A stretch of DNA of 64,000 nucleotides, from contig CAWATU010000007.1 of NCBI GenBank assembly GCA_963785125.1, positions 1,302,001 through 1,366,000 of the forward strand, read 5' to 3'. Below the pieces are notes generated by a model that saw nothing but the letters and a program-made list of their open reading frames with translations, was not told the origin of the DNA and searched no databases. Below, in pieces: positions 27,498 to 36,839 of the stretch (within the stretch, counting starts at the first letter, position 1; each line of letters starts with the position of its first letter). The stretch comes from QHXN01 sp963785125 (GTDB lineage Bacteria > Acidobacteriota > Blastocatellia > Pyrinomonadales > Pyrinomonadaceae). A program made the translations under genes and the position numbers.

Positions 27498-28792
27498 CGG
27501 CCCGCGCCTCCACCGGCGGAAGACGCCGCCGCGCCTTCCGGCCGCGGCGAGACCTCTCTCAGACCGAGGAGCCCCGCGAACATGCTCTCCGCGACCTTCC
27601 GCCCACGGGCGGCGCGCGCGTATTCGAGCGCCTCCCCGACCTCCGCGAACGTCGGCGGCACGGCCTCGCGCTCGGCCGCGTCGTCGCGCCGCCCAGCCAG
27701 TGCGCGCGACACGCGGCCCCGGACGCGCGCAGGCGAGAGTAGCTTGCGCCACAGCGGCACGTCCCGCACGGTGGTCTCGTCCCGCCGCGCGAGCGTCTCG
27801 CCCCGCACGAGCCGGTAGGCGGCGAGCTGCTCCTCCACCGCGCGCCGCGCCTCGGGGTTGACTATCTGCCCCAGCTCGCCCTCGATGGCGAACAGGTATC
27901 GCTCTTCGTCCACGGGCGGAAACTTCGCGCCGCCCGTCTCGCCCGCGGCGAAGCAGTACTCGTGGATGATCGCGTTGTGTACGGTGAGGATGCCGGGGAT
28001 GGGCGCGGCGAAGTAGTCGCCGCCGGCCCGCAGGCCCTTCATGAAGTCCGCGCTGTCACGCGTCACCTCGCCGCGCACGAAGCTCGCGCCGTTGCTGCGG
28101 TCGAGCGCGTAGTGGAAGATGATCGCCTCGTCGAGAAAGAGCACGGACTCCTCCGCCGCGAGCGCGCGGAAGCAGAAGCTGAAGTCGGGCGCGATGGAGC
28201 CGCAGACGCTTCCGTGGCGCGCGCGCAGGGTCTTGAGCAGTCCGCGCGGCACGTGGCAGTTGAGCAGCCGCGGCAGGACCTCGCACGGCGAAGACCGCGC
28301 GACGGCCCCGAGCATCCGCGCCGACTCGGCCTCGTAGAGCTTCCCCGACCACACGTTCTGGTGGAGGCGTACGGGCGTCCCGTCGTCCGCCACCCGGTCG
28401 TGCATGTAGCTGACGAGTTTGTCCGGGTAGAGCGTCGAGACGGCGGCGAGCCTCTCCAACGCGCCGCCGCGCAGAATCATGCGGTCGGTCAGGAACGTGA
28501 CGTGACTCGCGTCGTAGAGTTCGAGCGCGCGCCCCGCGGCCCAGTCCCAGTGCGGCGACATCGACAGCGGCTCCGGCGGTCGCACGTAACTCACGCGCGC
28601 GTCGCCCAAAGCCTCGCAGAAGGCTTTGAGGCGCGCGGCCTCGGCCTCGTCGCTCGAATTGTCGGAGACGAGCACGCCGGCCAGCGCGCGGCCGTGCTGC
28701 ACGAGCGCCGAGCGGATGGCGTTGGCCGCAAGCTCCGCGCGGTTGCGCGTCGGGATGACGACGACTGTGCTCCGGTAAGTGTCCATTCTCAC
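27488..28792 (-). CDS. Glycosyltransferase family 2 with long C-terminal extension
   Basis: 434 residues. The GTG at 28792 overlaps the TGA of the upstream gene (GTGA), an arrangement typical of coupled translation; ATG 28786 is the alternative. TVVVIPTRNRAELAANAI and GVLVSDNSSDEAEAARL are GT-A motifs; SPHWDWAAGRALELYDASHVTFLTDR corresponds to the nucleotide-binding strand with TDR in place of DXD. The C-terminal half (from about 250) is unlike other GT2 genes here and includes YCFAAGETGGAKFPPVDEER and a helical Ala/Arg-rich tail. An active transferase is likely but less sure than for the other GT2 genes. Confidence 0.75.
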   Translation of the reverse strand: MRMDTYRSTVVVIPTRNRAELAANAIRSALVQHGRALAGVLVSDNSSDEAEAARLKAFCEALGDARVSYVRPPEPLSMSPHWDWAAGRALELYDASHVTFLTDRMILRGGALERLAAVSTLYPDKLVSYMHDRVADDGTPVRLHQNVWSGKLYEAESARMLGAVARSSPCEVLPRLLNCHVPRGLLKTLRARHGSVCGSIAPDFSFCFRALAAEESVLFLDEAIIFHYALDRSNGASFVRGEVTRDSADFMKGLRAGGDYFAAPIPGILTVHNAIIHEYCFAAGETGGAKFPPVDEERYLFAIEGELGQIVNPEARRAVEEQLAAYRLVRGETLARRDETTVRDVPLWRKLLSPARVRGRVSRALAGRRDDAAEREAVPPTFAEVGEALEYARAARGRKVAESMFAGLLGLREVSPRPEGAAASSAGGGAGRWP

Positions 28793-29526
28793 TTCGCGCG
28801 GCGGCGCAGGTAACCATCAGGGGCGACGGTGATGAGGAGCCGCTCCTCAACCTCCCTGTCCACCTCGAAGTCTGCGTTGTGCGCGAGGAACTCGCGCACG
28901 GCCGTCAGAGGGTTGTCGCCGCGCCCCCACGGCCGGTTCGGGTACATCTCCTCCGGCATCTGCTCGACCACCGTGTCGTAGACGATGAGGTAGCTGCCCG
29001 GCGTGACCAGCGGCGAGTAGAGTTCCAATTCGCGCAGCACGTGCTCGTGCGTGTGGTTCGAGTCGAGCATCACAAGCACCGTCCGCCGCCCTTCAGCGTA
29101 AGTCCCGACCTGGCGCACGACCGACTCGTCCACGGACGAGCCCTGAATCATCTTGATCCGTTTGGTCATCGGATGGCGCTCGATCTCGACGCGGTTGTGC
29201 TCGCGGATGTCGATGTCCACGCCGACGACCAATCCGTCGCCGCCGAGGAGTTCGAGCATCGACGCGGAGAAGATGAGCGAGCCGCCGCGCGCGACCCCGG
29301 TCTCGACGATGAGGTCGGGGCGGACGCGCCAGATGATCTCCTGCGTGGCGACGATGTCCTGCGGGAACTGGATGATGGGACGGCCCAGCCATGTGAAATG
29401 GTACGAGTACTCGTAGCGCGTGGCGGCGGCCATCCACTCGCGCGTCTGCCCGCGCATCCCCTCGTCGGCCGCCATCCGGCCGACGACCTCGCGGTTCCTT
29501 CTCTCAAACTCCTCGGAGTCGTCCAT
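28789..29526 (-). CDS. Cephalosporin hydroxylase (CmcI)-type SAM methyltransferase
   Basis: About 245 residues. ATG 29526 is taken in preference to the in-frame TTG at 29529; GGAGGG lies immediately upstream. YHFTWLGRPIIQFPQDIVATQEII, DLIVETGVARGGSLIFSASMLEL (SAM motif), VVGVDIDIREHNRVEIERHP, IQGSSVDESVV and VLVMLDSNHTHEHVLRELE are the hallmarks of the CmcI/rhamnosyl O-methyltransferase family, in which Asp and His residues bind Mg2+. In polysaccharide loci these enzymes methylate sugar hydroxyls, so rhamnose O-methylation is a reasonable guess. A heptad palindrome (29541-29610) lies just upstream. Confidence 0.88.
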   Translation of the reverse strand: MDDSEEFERRNREVVGRMAADEGMRGQTREWMAAATRYEYSYHFTWLGRPIIQFPQDIVATQEIIWRVRPDLIVETGVARGGSLIFSASMLELLGGDGLVVGVDIDIREHNRVEIERHPMTKRIKMIQGSSVDESVVRQVGTYAEGRRTVLVMLDSNHTHEHVLRELELYSPLVTPGSYLIVYDTVVEQMPEEMYPNRPWGRGDNPLTAVREFLAHNADFEVDREVEERLLITVAPDGYLRRRAK

Positions 29527-29540
29527 CAACCCTCCAAATC

Positions 29541-29610
29541 GAATGATGAATGCGGAATGATGAACGATGAATTAAGAACAGTCTTCAATTCATCGTTCAT
29601 CGTTCATCGT
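29541..29610 (-). repeat. Heptad-phased inverted repeat upstream of the CmcI-like gene
   Basis: Left side: GAATGAT GAATGCG GAATGAT GAACGAT at 29541-29568; right side: AATTCAT CGTTCAT CGTTCAT at 29587-29607. The inner 15 bases of the two arms (29559-29573 and 29587-29601) are perfectly complementary around AAGAACAGTCTTC. The element overlaps the last codons and stop of the SDR gene that ends at 29590, and ends 14 bases before the next start on the minus strand. Confidence 0.85.
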
Positions 29611-30516
29611 TTCCCTTAACCACTCGACCGTTGCGGCGAGACCTTCGTCCAGATCGTAACGCGGCGACCAGCCGACCTCTTCGCGCAGACGGTGCGCGTC
29701 GGCGTAGAGCGAGGGCGGCTCGCCCTCTGGTGCCGGGCGGGCGCCGAGACGTATGAGGTCTGCTCGCCCGGCGTGCGTCGCCACTCGCTCGACCACTTCG
29801 CGGAGCGCGACGGGTTGGCCCGAGCCGACGTTGACCGCGCCCTCGACCCCCGAGTCGAGCAGCGCGACGAAGGCGTTGGCCGCGTCCTCGACGTGGATGA
29901 AGTCGCGCACCTGCCGGCCGTGCGTGCAGAGCGCGGGTGAACCCGCGAGGAGCGCGCGCGTGACCGAGGGGACGAGCCTGCCCGGCGGCTCGCCCGGCCC
30001 GTACGGGAAGAAGAGCCGTCCCCACGCTGACGTAAAACCCGCCTGCCGCGCGAAGGCTTCGAGCGCGACGTGCGTCGCGTGCTTGCAGGCGCCGTAAAGC
30101 GTCGTCGGCGCAAGCGGCGTCGAAGCTTCGGAGCAGGGCGCGTCCCCTTCGGGCGCGTACTCGACGCAGGTTCCGGCCGCGACGACCCGCCGGCCGCCGA
30201 CGGCGGCGAACGCCTCGAAGAGCTTGAGGCTCGCGCCCACCCAGCTCAAATTCTCGACGGCCGTCCAGAACTTCCCGTGCTCTGTGTACCAGGCGAGGTG
30301 CAGCAGGTGCGTCGGCTCGACCTCGGCCATGAGCGCCGCGACGACCCGCGCATCAAGCAGGTCTATCACATGCCAGCGGAGGCTCGGCGCGTCAACTGAT
30401 GCGTGCGTCGCGGGCCGGCGGCCGACGGCGTGCACCTCGTAGCCCGCCTCCGCCAGGGGGGCGAGACATCTGCGGCCGACGAAGCCGCCTGCGCCCGTGA
30501 GTAGAACCCTCTTCAT
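29590..30516 (-). CDS. NAD(P)-dependent sugar epimerase/reductase (extended SDR)
   Basis: 308 residues. RVLLTGAGGFVGRRCLAPLAEAG is the dinucleotide site; HLLHLAWYTEHGKFWTAVEN, VVAAGTCVEYAPEG (catalytic Ser/Thr region) and TTLYGACKHATHVALEAFARQ (YxxxK, Y-G-A-C-K) complete the SDR triad; QVRDFIHVEDAANAFVALLD and VNVGSGQPVALREVVERV are typical of NDP-sugar epimerases. The last residues, ETMNDER, are encoded by the heptad repeat at 29541-29610, so the natural C-terminus may end about six residues earlier in relatives. It lies between the rmlC-like and CmcI-like genes and could be the final ketoreductase for the CDP- or GDP-deoxysugar. Confidence 0.83.
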   Translation of the reverse strand: MKRVLLTGAGGFVGRRCLAPLAEAGYEVHAVGRRPATHASVDAPSLRWHVIDLLDARVVAALMAEVEPTHLLHLAWYTEHGKFWTAVENLSWVGASLKLFEAFAAVGGRRVVAAGTCVEYAPEGDAPCSEASTPLAPTTLYGACKHATHVALEAFARQAGFTSAWGRLFFPYGPGEPPGRLVPSVTRALLAGSPALCTHGRQVRDFIHVEDAANAFVALLDSGVEGAVNVGSGQPVALREVVERVATHAGRADLIRLGARPAPEGEPPSLYADAHRLREEVGWSPRYDLDEGLAATVEWLRETMNDER

Positions 30517-30534
30517 CGCCGCCGCCCGGCCCCT

Positions 30535-31068
30535 TCAGGGGCGAAAGTCCGGGTAAGTCCGATCCCTCTCGTTGATGACCCGCTCGGCCGCCTCGGGCCA
30601 GACTATCCCGAAGGCCGGGTCGTCCCAGCGCACGCCGCGCGCGCTCTCGGGGGCGTAAGGGCTCGACATCTGGTAGAAGACCTCCGTCCCGTCCACCAGT
30701 GTCTGGAACCCGTGGGCGAAGCCCTCGGGCACGTAGAGCTGCGTGTGGTTCTCGGCCGACAGCTCCACCCCGACCCACTGCGCGAACGTCTCGGAGCCCT
30801 CGCGCAGGTCGATGATGCAGTCGAAGACGGCCCCCGCCGTGCAGCGGACGAACTTCGCCTGCGCGTGCGGCGCGGCCTGATAGTGCATCCCGCGCAGCGT
30901 CCCGCACCTCACGTTGAAGGAGAGGTTGCACTGGACGAGGTCCGGGCTCAGGCCCCGCTCCTCAAACTCGGCGCGCGACCACGTGCGGGCAAAGAACCCG
31001 CGCTCGTCCGCGAGCCGCTCCGGCTCGATGATGAAAGCCCCACGCAGTTTCGTCTCGATGAATCGCAT
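30535..31068 (-). CDS. rmlC: dTDP-4-dehydrorhamnose 3,5-epimerase family protein
   Basis: 177 residues, typical of RmlC. MRFIETKLRGAFIIEPERLAD, DERGFFARTWSRAEF, LRGMHYQAAPHAQAKFVRCTAG (the catalytic His is in MHYQ), AVFDCIIDLREGSETF, YVPEGFAHGFQTLVDGTEVFYQM (catalytic Tyr in FYQM) and DPAFGIVWPE complete the cupin. It epimerises C3 and C5 of dTDP-4-keto-6-deoxyglucose for L-rhamnose. Its place directly after rfbF-rfbG and a C-methyltransferase suggests it may instead act on the CDP-linked branched sugar made there, as such paralogs do; no other rmlC candidate is in the window. Confidence 0.85.
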   Translation of the reverse strand: MRFIETKLRGAFIIEPERLADERGFFARTWSRAEFEERGLSPDLVQCNLSFNVRCGTLRGMHYQAAPHAQAKFVRCTAGAVFDCIIDLREGSETFAQWVGVELSAENHTQLYVPEGFAHGFQTLVDGTEVFYQMSSPYAPESARGVRWDDPAFGIVWPEAAERVINERDRTYPDFRP

Positions 31069-31167
31069 AGATGGACGATGGATAATGGACGATAGCCTAA
31101 GCTTTTGACGATGGACGACGGACGATAGCCTAAGCTTTTATCGTCTATGGTCTATCGTCCATCGTCC
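31069..31167 (-). repeat. Composite heptad-repeat element between the C-methyltransferase and rmlC-like genes
   Basis: Begins at the rmlC start. AGATGGA CGATGGA TAATGGA CGATAGC at 31069-31096, a second unit CGATGGA CGACGGA CGATAGC at about 31109-31129, and the complementary TATCGTC TATGGTC TATCGTC CATCGTC at 31139-31166. The tail CGATAGCCTAAGCTTTT appears twice as a direct repeat. Relative to rmlC, the purine-rich arm is distal and the pyrimidine-rich arm adjoins the start codon. Confidence 0.82.
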
Positions 31168-32414
31168 TTACACCACTCTCACCTCCGGCACGGGGATGAT
31201 GAACCGACCGCCCCTGCGGCGGTACTCGGCCTGCTGCTCCAGGATCTCGTCGGCGAAGTTCCAGGTCAGCAGCAGCACGTAGTCGGGCTGCTCGTCGAGC
31301 AGCCGGCCGGGCGCGACGATCGGCAGGCGCGCGCCCGGCATGTAGCGCCCCTGCTTGTACGTGCTGCGGTCGGCGACGAAGTCGAGCGTCTCGCGCGCCG
31401 ATGCCGAAGTAGTTGAGCAGCGTGCTGCCCTTGGCCGCCGCGCCGTAGGCGGCGACGCGCGTGCCCTCGGCCCTTCAAGTCCGCGAGCAGCCCGCGCAGA
31501 CTCTCCTTCAGCTGCTCGACGCGCGCGGCGAAGTCGCGGTAGAAGCCGACCTCCCCGACGCCCCACGCGTGCTCTTCTTCGAGCAGCCGCGCGACCGCCT
31601 CGCGGGGCTCGGCCGCGCCGACGTGCTGGACGCGGATGCCGCAGCGTGCCGCCGTGGATCGGCGACGCGCTCGACGCCGTCGACCACCAGCCCGTGGCGG
31701 CGGAAGAGGGCCGTCGAGCGCCGTCAGCGAGAAGTAGCAGAGGTGCTCGTGATAGATCGTGTCGAACTCGCAGCGGTCGATCAGGTCGCTTGACGTAGGG
31801 CGCCTCGATGACGGCGACGCCGTCGTCCTTCAGGAAGTGGCGCACGCCGCGCGACGAAGCCGTTCAGGTCGGCGACGTGCGCCAGCACGTTGTTGGCGTG
31901 GATCACGTCGGCGCGCTGCTCCGCGCGCGGCCAGCTCCGCGCGCCAGCTCTGCGCCGAAGAACTCGGCGACGGTGGGGATGCCGCGCTCCTCGCGGCGAC
32001 CCGGGCGACGTTGCGCGCCGGCTCGATGCCGAGCACCGGGACGCCCGCGCGCTTGTAGTACTGCAGCAGGTAGCCGTCGTTGCTGGCGACTCGACGACCA
32101 GCGCTGCCGGCGCCGAGGCCGCGCTCGCGTCATCAGGCGGCCGACCAGCGTCTCGGCGTGGCGCAGCATCGTGTCGGAGAAGGACGAGAAGTAGACGTAG
32201 TCGCGGAACAGCTCCTCGGGCGGCACGGTCTCGGTGATCTGCACCAGCGTGCAGCCGGGCAGAACACGAGGTCGAGCGGGTAGCGTCGCCTCCGGCTCGT
32301 CCAGCTGCTCCGTCGGTGAGCAGCGCGTTGGCGAGCGGCGTCTGGCCGAGCGACGAGGACCGGAGTCGAGTCCGGCCGCGCCGCAGGAGCGGCACACGTG
32401 CGTCGGTTGCTGGC

Positions 32415-32418
<4 letters not shown>
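31168..32418 (-). CDS. Sugar C-methyltransferase (zinc-binding, SAM-dependent), many frameshifts
   Basis: ATG 32418 opens MSQQPTHVCRSCGAAGLDS, a CxxC zinc-binding motif, and LGQTPLANALL follows; later frames give PPEELFRDYVYFSSFSDTML, RADVIHANNVLAHVADLNGF, HFLKDDGVAVIEAPYVK, YGAAAKGSTLLNYFG and LLLTWNFADEILEQQAEYR. These belong in order to one ~415-residue protein of the TylC3/NovU C-methyltransferase family: Zn domain, SAM domain, C-terminal domain. The frame changes about once per 50-100 bases. Such enzymes add a methyl carbon at C3 (or C5) of a 4-keto-6-deoxysugar. The start overlaps the stop of rfbG by 4 bases, and the context (rfbF, rfbG, epimerase) points to a CDP-linked substrate. Confidence 0.82.
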
Positions 32419-33410
<992 letters not shown>

Positions 33411-33424
<14 letters not shown>

Positions 33425-34225
33425 CGGCCAGACCTTGCCACGGAGCGCGGCCTCTGCTCCCGAACTTCCAGGCAGCTCGCCGTCTGCCAGAGCGATTCGA
33501 GCAGTCTTGTCGCGGAGCGTGTCCATGCACTGCCAGAACCCTTCGTGGCGGTAGGCCGCGAGCTGGCCGTCGGCGGCGAGCCGCTCGAGCGCGTCGGCTT
33601 CGAGCGCTGGTCTGCGTCGCCGTCGAGGTAGTCGAAGATGGCGCGGCTCGAAGACGAGAACCCGCCGTTGATCCAGCCCTCGCCGATCTGCGGCTTCTCG
33701 GTGAACTGCGTGACCATCGGTCGCCGTCGAAGACCAGTCCGCCGAAGCGGGCCGGGGGTCGGACCGCCGTGACGGTCGCGAGCGCCCGTGCGCGCGGTGG
33801 AAGGCGAGCAGCGCCTGCAGGTCGACGTCGCCGACGCCGTCGCCGTAGGTGACCATGAAGGTCGCCGTCCCCGAGCCACGGCTGCAGCCGCCGCACGCGT
33901 CCGCCCGGTCAGCGTGCTCTGCCCGGTGTCGACCAGGTGGACGATCCAGTCCTCGCACTCGCGCTCGGCGATCTTCACCTCGCCCGACGGCGAGGTCGAT
34001 GGTCATGCTGCCGTTGAGGCTGTAGTAGTCGAGGAAGTAGCGCTTGATGGCCTCGCCCTTGTAGCCGAGCGCGACGAAGAACTCGTTGAAGCCGTGGTGG
34101 GCGTAGTGCTTCATGATGTGCCAGAGGATCGGATGCCCGCCGATCTCGACCATCGGCTTCGGCTTGACCTCGGTCTCTTCGGCCAGCCGGGTGCCGAGGC
34201 CGCCGGCGAGAATGACGACCTTCAC
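33411..34225 (-). CDS. rfbF: Glucose-1-phosphate cytidylyltransferase, frameshifted
   Basis: GTG 34225 overlaps the wzt stop (GTGA). MKVVILAGGLGTRLAEETEV and KPKPMVEIGGHPILWHIMKHYA are the RfbF signature, followed by FNEFFVALGYKGEAIKRYFLDYY, then in changing frames IAERECEDWIVHLVDTGQST, FMVTYGDGVGDVDLQALLAFH, TQFTEKPQIGEGWINGGF and YRHEGFWQCMDTLRDK. CTP plus glucose 1-phosphate gives CDP-glucose, the entry to all CDP-6-deoxysugars. At least nine single-base insertions or deletions (for example near 33985, 33902, 33861, 33785, 33661, 33508) interrupt about 800 bp; with these repaired the protein has a normal length near 270 residues. Confidence 0.85.
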
Positions 34226-35513
34226 GCGCTTCTCGCCTCCGTCCGCCCGTCGGGCGCGTACTCCGTCGTCCAGCGCATCGCCGGGCGCACCACGCCTGGG
34301 AAGGCCCGGCGTAATCGCCCCGCACCGAGTCGCCGTCGAGGCTGTCGATGACCTGGAAGGCAACCGCGTCCCGCTCATAGAAGTGGACGACGACGGGGTC
34401 GAGCGTGCTCAGCGCGGCCCCGACGATCATCGTCCCTTCGGCGAGGAAGTTCCCCGGTATCCACATCGTGCTCGTGTAGATGCCTGCGGGTCGAGGGCGG
34501 CTGCGCCACTCGGGGTCGAGGTCGTTGGAGATGAAGACGTTGACGCCCTCCTCGTTAAAGACGTGGAGGTTCGGCGCGAGACTGTGCCCGGGCTGGCGCA
34601 CCTCAAACTCGATCTCCAGCTTGACGGGGCGACGGATGTCGGTGGCGTCGCAGACGCGCCCCGCCTCGTCCCGCACGCGCACGGCGCGCAGCCGCGCGAC
34701 CTCGTTGCCCGGTGCCGACTCCGGCTCGGGCCACTCGCGCGCGGCCGTCGTCCCGAGCCCCGAGTTGAGGTAGACGCTGACGACCTCGTGTGACGGGCCA
34801 TCGCCGATCACGCGCCCGTCGTTGAGCAGGACGGTGCGCGGGCACAGACGCGTGACCGCGGGCATGTTGTGCGAGACGAAGAGCACCGTGCGCCCCTCGT
34901 GCCCCACGTCCTCCATCTTGTTGAGGCACTTCTTCTGGAAGGAGGCGTCGCCGACGGCCAGCACCTCGTCCACCAGCAGAATATCGGGCTCCAGGTGCGC
35001 GGCCACGGCGAAACCGAGGCGCAGGTACATCCCCGACGAGTAGCGCTTGACGGGCGTGTCGATGAACTTCTCGATCTCGGCGAAAGCGACGATCTCGTCG
35101 AACTTCCGTTCGATCTCGGCCTTCGCCATCCCGAGGATGGCGCCGTTGAGGTAGACGTTCTCGCGCCCTGAAAGCTCCGGGTGAAACCCTGTGCCGACTT
35201 CGAGCAGGCTGCCGACCCGGCCGAAGAGTTCGACGCGGCCGCGCGTGGGCTCGGTGATGCGGGAGAGCAGCTTGAGGAGCGTGCTCTTGCCCGCGCCGTT
35301 GCGCCCGATGAGACCGACGACCTCGCCCGGCCCGATCTCGAAGCCCACGTCCTTCAACGCCCAGACCTCTTCGCCGCCGGCGCCGCGGCGCAGCCGCCGG
35401 AGCGGAGACTTAACGGCGTTCGTCAGCGCGTCGCGCAGGGTCGGGTAGGACTCGCGGCTCGCACCGATGACGTACTTCTTTGCCAGGCCCTCGGCCCTGA
35501 TAATCGGCTTCAT
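34222..35513 (-). CDS. wzt: ABC transporter ATP-binding protein with Wzt-type C-terminal domain, one frameshift near the end
   Basis: About 430 residues. The nucleotide-binding domain shows GLIGRNGAGKSTLLKLLSRI (Walker A), YSSGMYLRLGFAVAAHLEPD (signature region, SSGM), ILLVDEVLAVGD (Walker B) and VLFVSHNMPAV (switch His). After residue 265 comes a beta-sandwich-like C-terminal domain (VRVRDEAGRVCDATDIRRPV to PNLHVFNEEGVNVFISND) like the Wzt domain that recognises the end of the glycan before export. One base is missing in a T/C run near 34298; repaired, the frame ends at TGA 34222 overlapping the rfbF start. It works with the Wzm permease upstream, 8 bp away, to export lipid-linked polysaccharide. 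Confidence 0.9.
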
Positions 35514-35521
35514 AGGGCTTC

Positions 35522-36463
35522 TCAAATAACGTCGGCGAACTCGCGCTCGACCCGCCGGAAGACGTAGGACGCGCAGACGAGCAGCACGACCGTATAGGCC
35601 GCGGAGATGGAAAGGGCGCGCCAGTCGAAGGGACGGCCGAACACGGCCGCGCGGAAGTTCTCGACGATGCCGACCATCGGGTTGAGCGAGTAGGCCCAGC
35701 GCCAACCCTCGGGCACGAGCTTCGACGGATAGAGTACCGGCGAGACGTACATCCAGAGCTGCACGACGACGGGCATCACCGCGCCCACGTCCCTGTACTT
35801 GACGTTGACCGCCGCCGAGATCATGACGCAGGCCAGCGCCAGCAGCGCCACGAGCGCCGTCAGCAACGGCAACGCCAGCAGCGAGACGGTCGGCCCGATG
35901 CGGTAGAAGGCCATCAGCCCCGCCAGGATAACGACCGAGACGGCGAAGTCCACGAGGCGCGCGCCGACGGCCGCCGAAGGGATGATGGCGCGCGGGAAGT
36001 AGACTTTAGTGATGAGGTGCGCGCTGCCGACCAGACTGTTGCTGCCGTTCGTGACCGCCGAAGAGAAGAAGGACCAGGGCAGCAGCCCCACAAAGACGAA
36101 GAGCATGTAGGGCACGTCGTCTGAGGGCACGCGCGCCAGCATCCCGAGGAAGACGGTCAGGATGAGCGTCGTCAGCAGCGGCTGCATCACCACCCACGCC
36201 AGCCCGAGCGCCGCCTGTTTATAGCGCACTTTCACGTCGCGCAAGACAAGAAAGTAGAGCAACTCGCGGTAGGCCCACAGCTCGCGGAGGTCGAGCGCCG
36301 CCCAGGATTTGCCGGGTTGGATGGTGACGAGCGGCTCGTCGGGGAGGGTGCGGGGTGCGCGCCCCGTCGCCACCGTCGGGGTCGTTCCGCTTGGCGCCGG
36401 GACGCCGGCCGCGGGAGGCATGACCTCCATCGCGCCCGCGTCGTTGCTGGTGGTAGTCCCCAT
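35522..36463 (-). CDS. wzm: Polysaccharide ABC transporter permease (ABC-2 type)
   Basis: 313 residues, intact, the first gene of the long minus-strand operon. A Pro/Thr-rich cytoplasmic N-terminus (residues 1-60) precedes ELWAYRELLYFLVLRDVKVRYKQ, the conserved start of Wzm/TagG-type permeases, and about six membrane helices (MQPLLTTLILTVFLGML, MLFVFVGLLPWSFFSSAV, FAVSVVILAGLMAFYRI, ALLALACVMISAAVNV, VVVQLWMYVSPVLYPS, TVVLLVCASYVFRRV). It forms the membrane channel for glycan export with Wzt. Promoter and leader hairpin lie at 36511-36588. Confidence 0.9.
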   Translation of the reverse strand: MGTTTSNDAGAMEVMPPAAGVPAPSGTTPTVATGRAPRTLPDEPLVTIQPGKSWAALDLRELWAYRELLYFLVLRDVKVRYKQAALGLAWVVMQPLLTTLILTVFLGMLARVPSDDVPYMLFVFVGLLPWSFFSSAVTNGSNSLVGSAHLITKVYFPRAIIPSAAVGARLVDFAVSVVILAGLMAFYRIGPTVSLLALPLLTALVALLALACVMISAAVNVKYRDVGAVMPVVVQLWMYVSPVLYPSKLVPEGWRWAYSLNPMVGIVENFRAAVFGRPFDWRALSISAAYTVVLLVCASYVFRRVEREFADVI

Positions 36464-36510
36464 CGAAAGTATATTCCGGCCGACCGCGCCCGCAGGGCGG
36501 AGCCGACCCG

Positions 36511-36588
36511 CTCTCAGACCTCAATTGTGCTGTAATTTTGTTGTCTGAGAGGGACTTGCAGTCTAAACAGGCCCGACACGTTCGTCAA
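36511..36588 (-). promoter_or_regulatory. Promoter and leader hairpin of the wzm operon
   Basis: On the minus strand, TTGACG (36588-36583) and TAGACT (36565-36560) are 17 bases apart. Just downstream, CTCTCAGAC at 36511-36519 and GTCTGAGAG at 36543-36551 form a perfect 9-bp inverted repeat with a 23-base AT-rich loop, placed at the expected transcription start. The hairpin could be a regulator site or a 5' RNA structure. Predicted from sequence only. Confidence 0.5.
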
Positions 36589-36695
36589 GCGACCCCGCCC
36601 CGGAGGGACTCCGGCATACGCGCCGCGGCGGCCCCCGCGTTCCGCCGAAAGAGCACACGCCCGCGTCGCGCGAGACTGTGAGCGGCTGAAAGGGT

Positions 36696-36743
36696 CGAAG
36701 CCCCCGCCGGCCCTCTAAGTTCGAGGGGCCGGCGGGGGCTTCG
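36696..36743 (-). terminator. Hairpin terminator downstream of the HYR-protein gene
   Basis: Perfect 18-bp arms at 36696-36713 and 36726-36743 (CGAAGCCCCCGCCGGCCC and its complement) around a 12-base loop, about 100 bases after the stop of the large gene. The T-run is weak. The remainder of 36464-36839 contains no gene that I can support. Confidence 0.75.
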
Positions 36744-36839
36744 GGTGATTGACCAGCCCCGGGCACGCGGCGCCGTGGCTGGTGCGACGGTTATTGAGAC
36801 TCCCGCGGACTCTACCGGCGGGGGCTCAAGGGCCGACAA

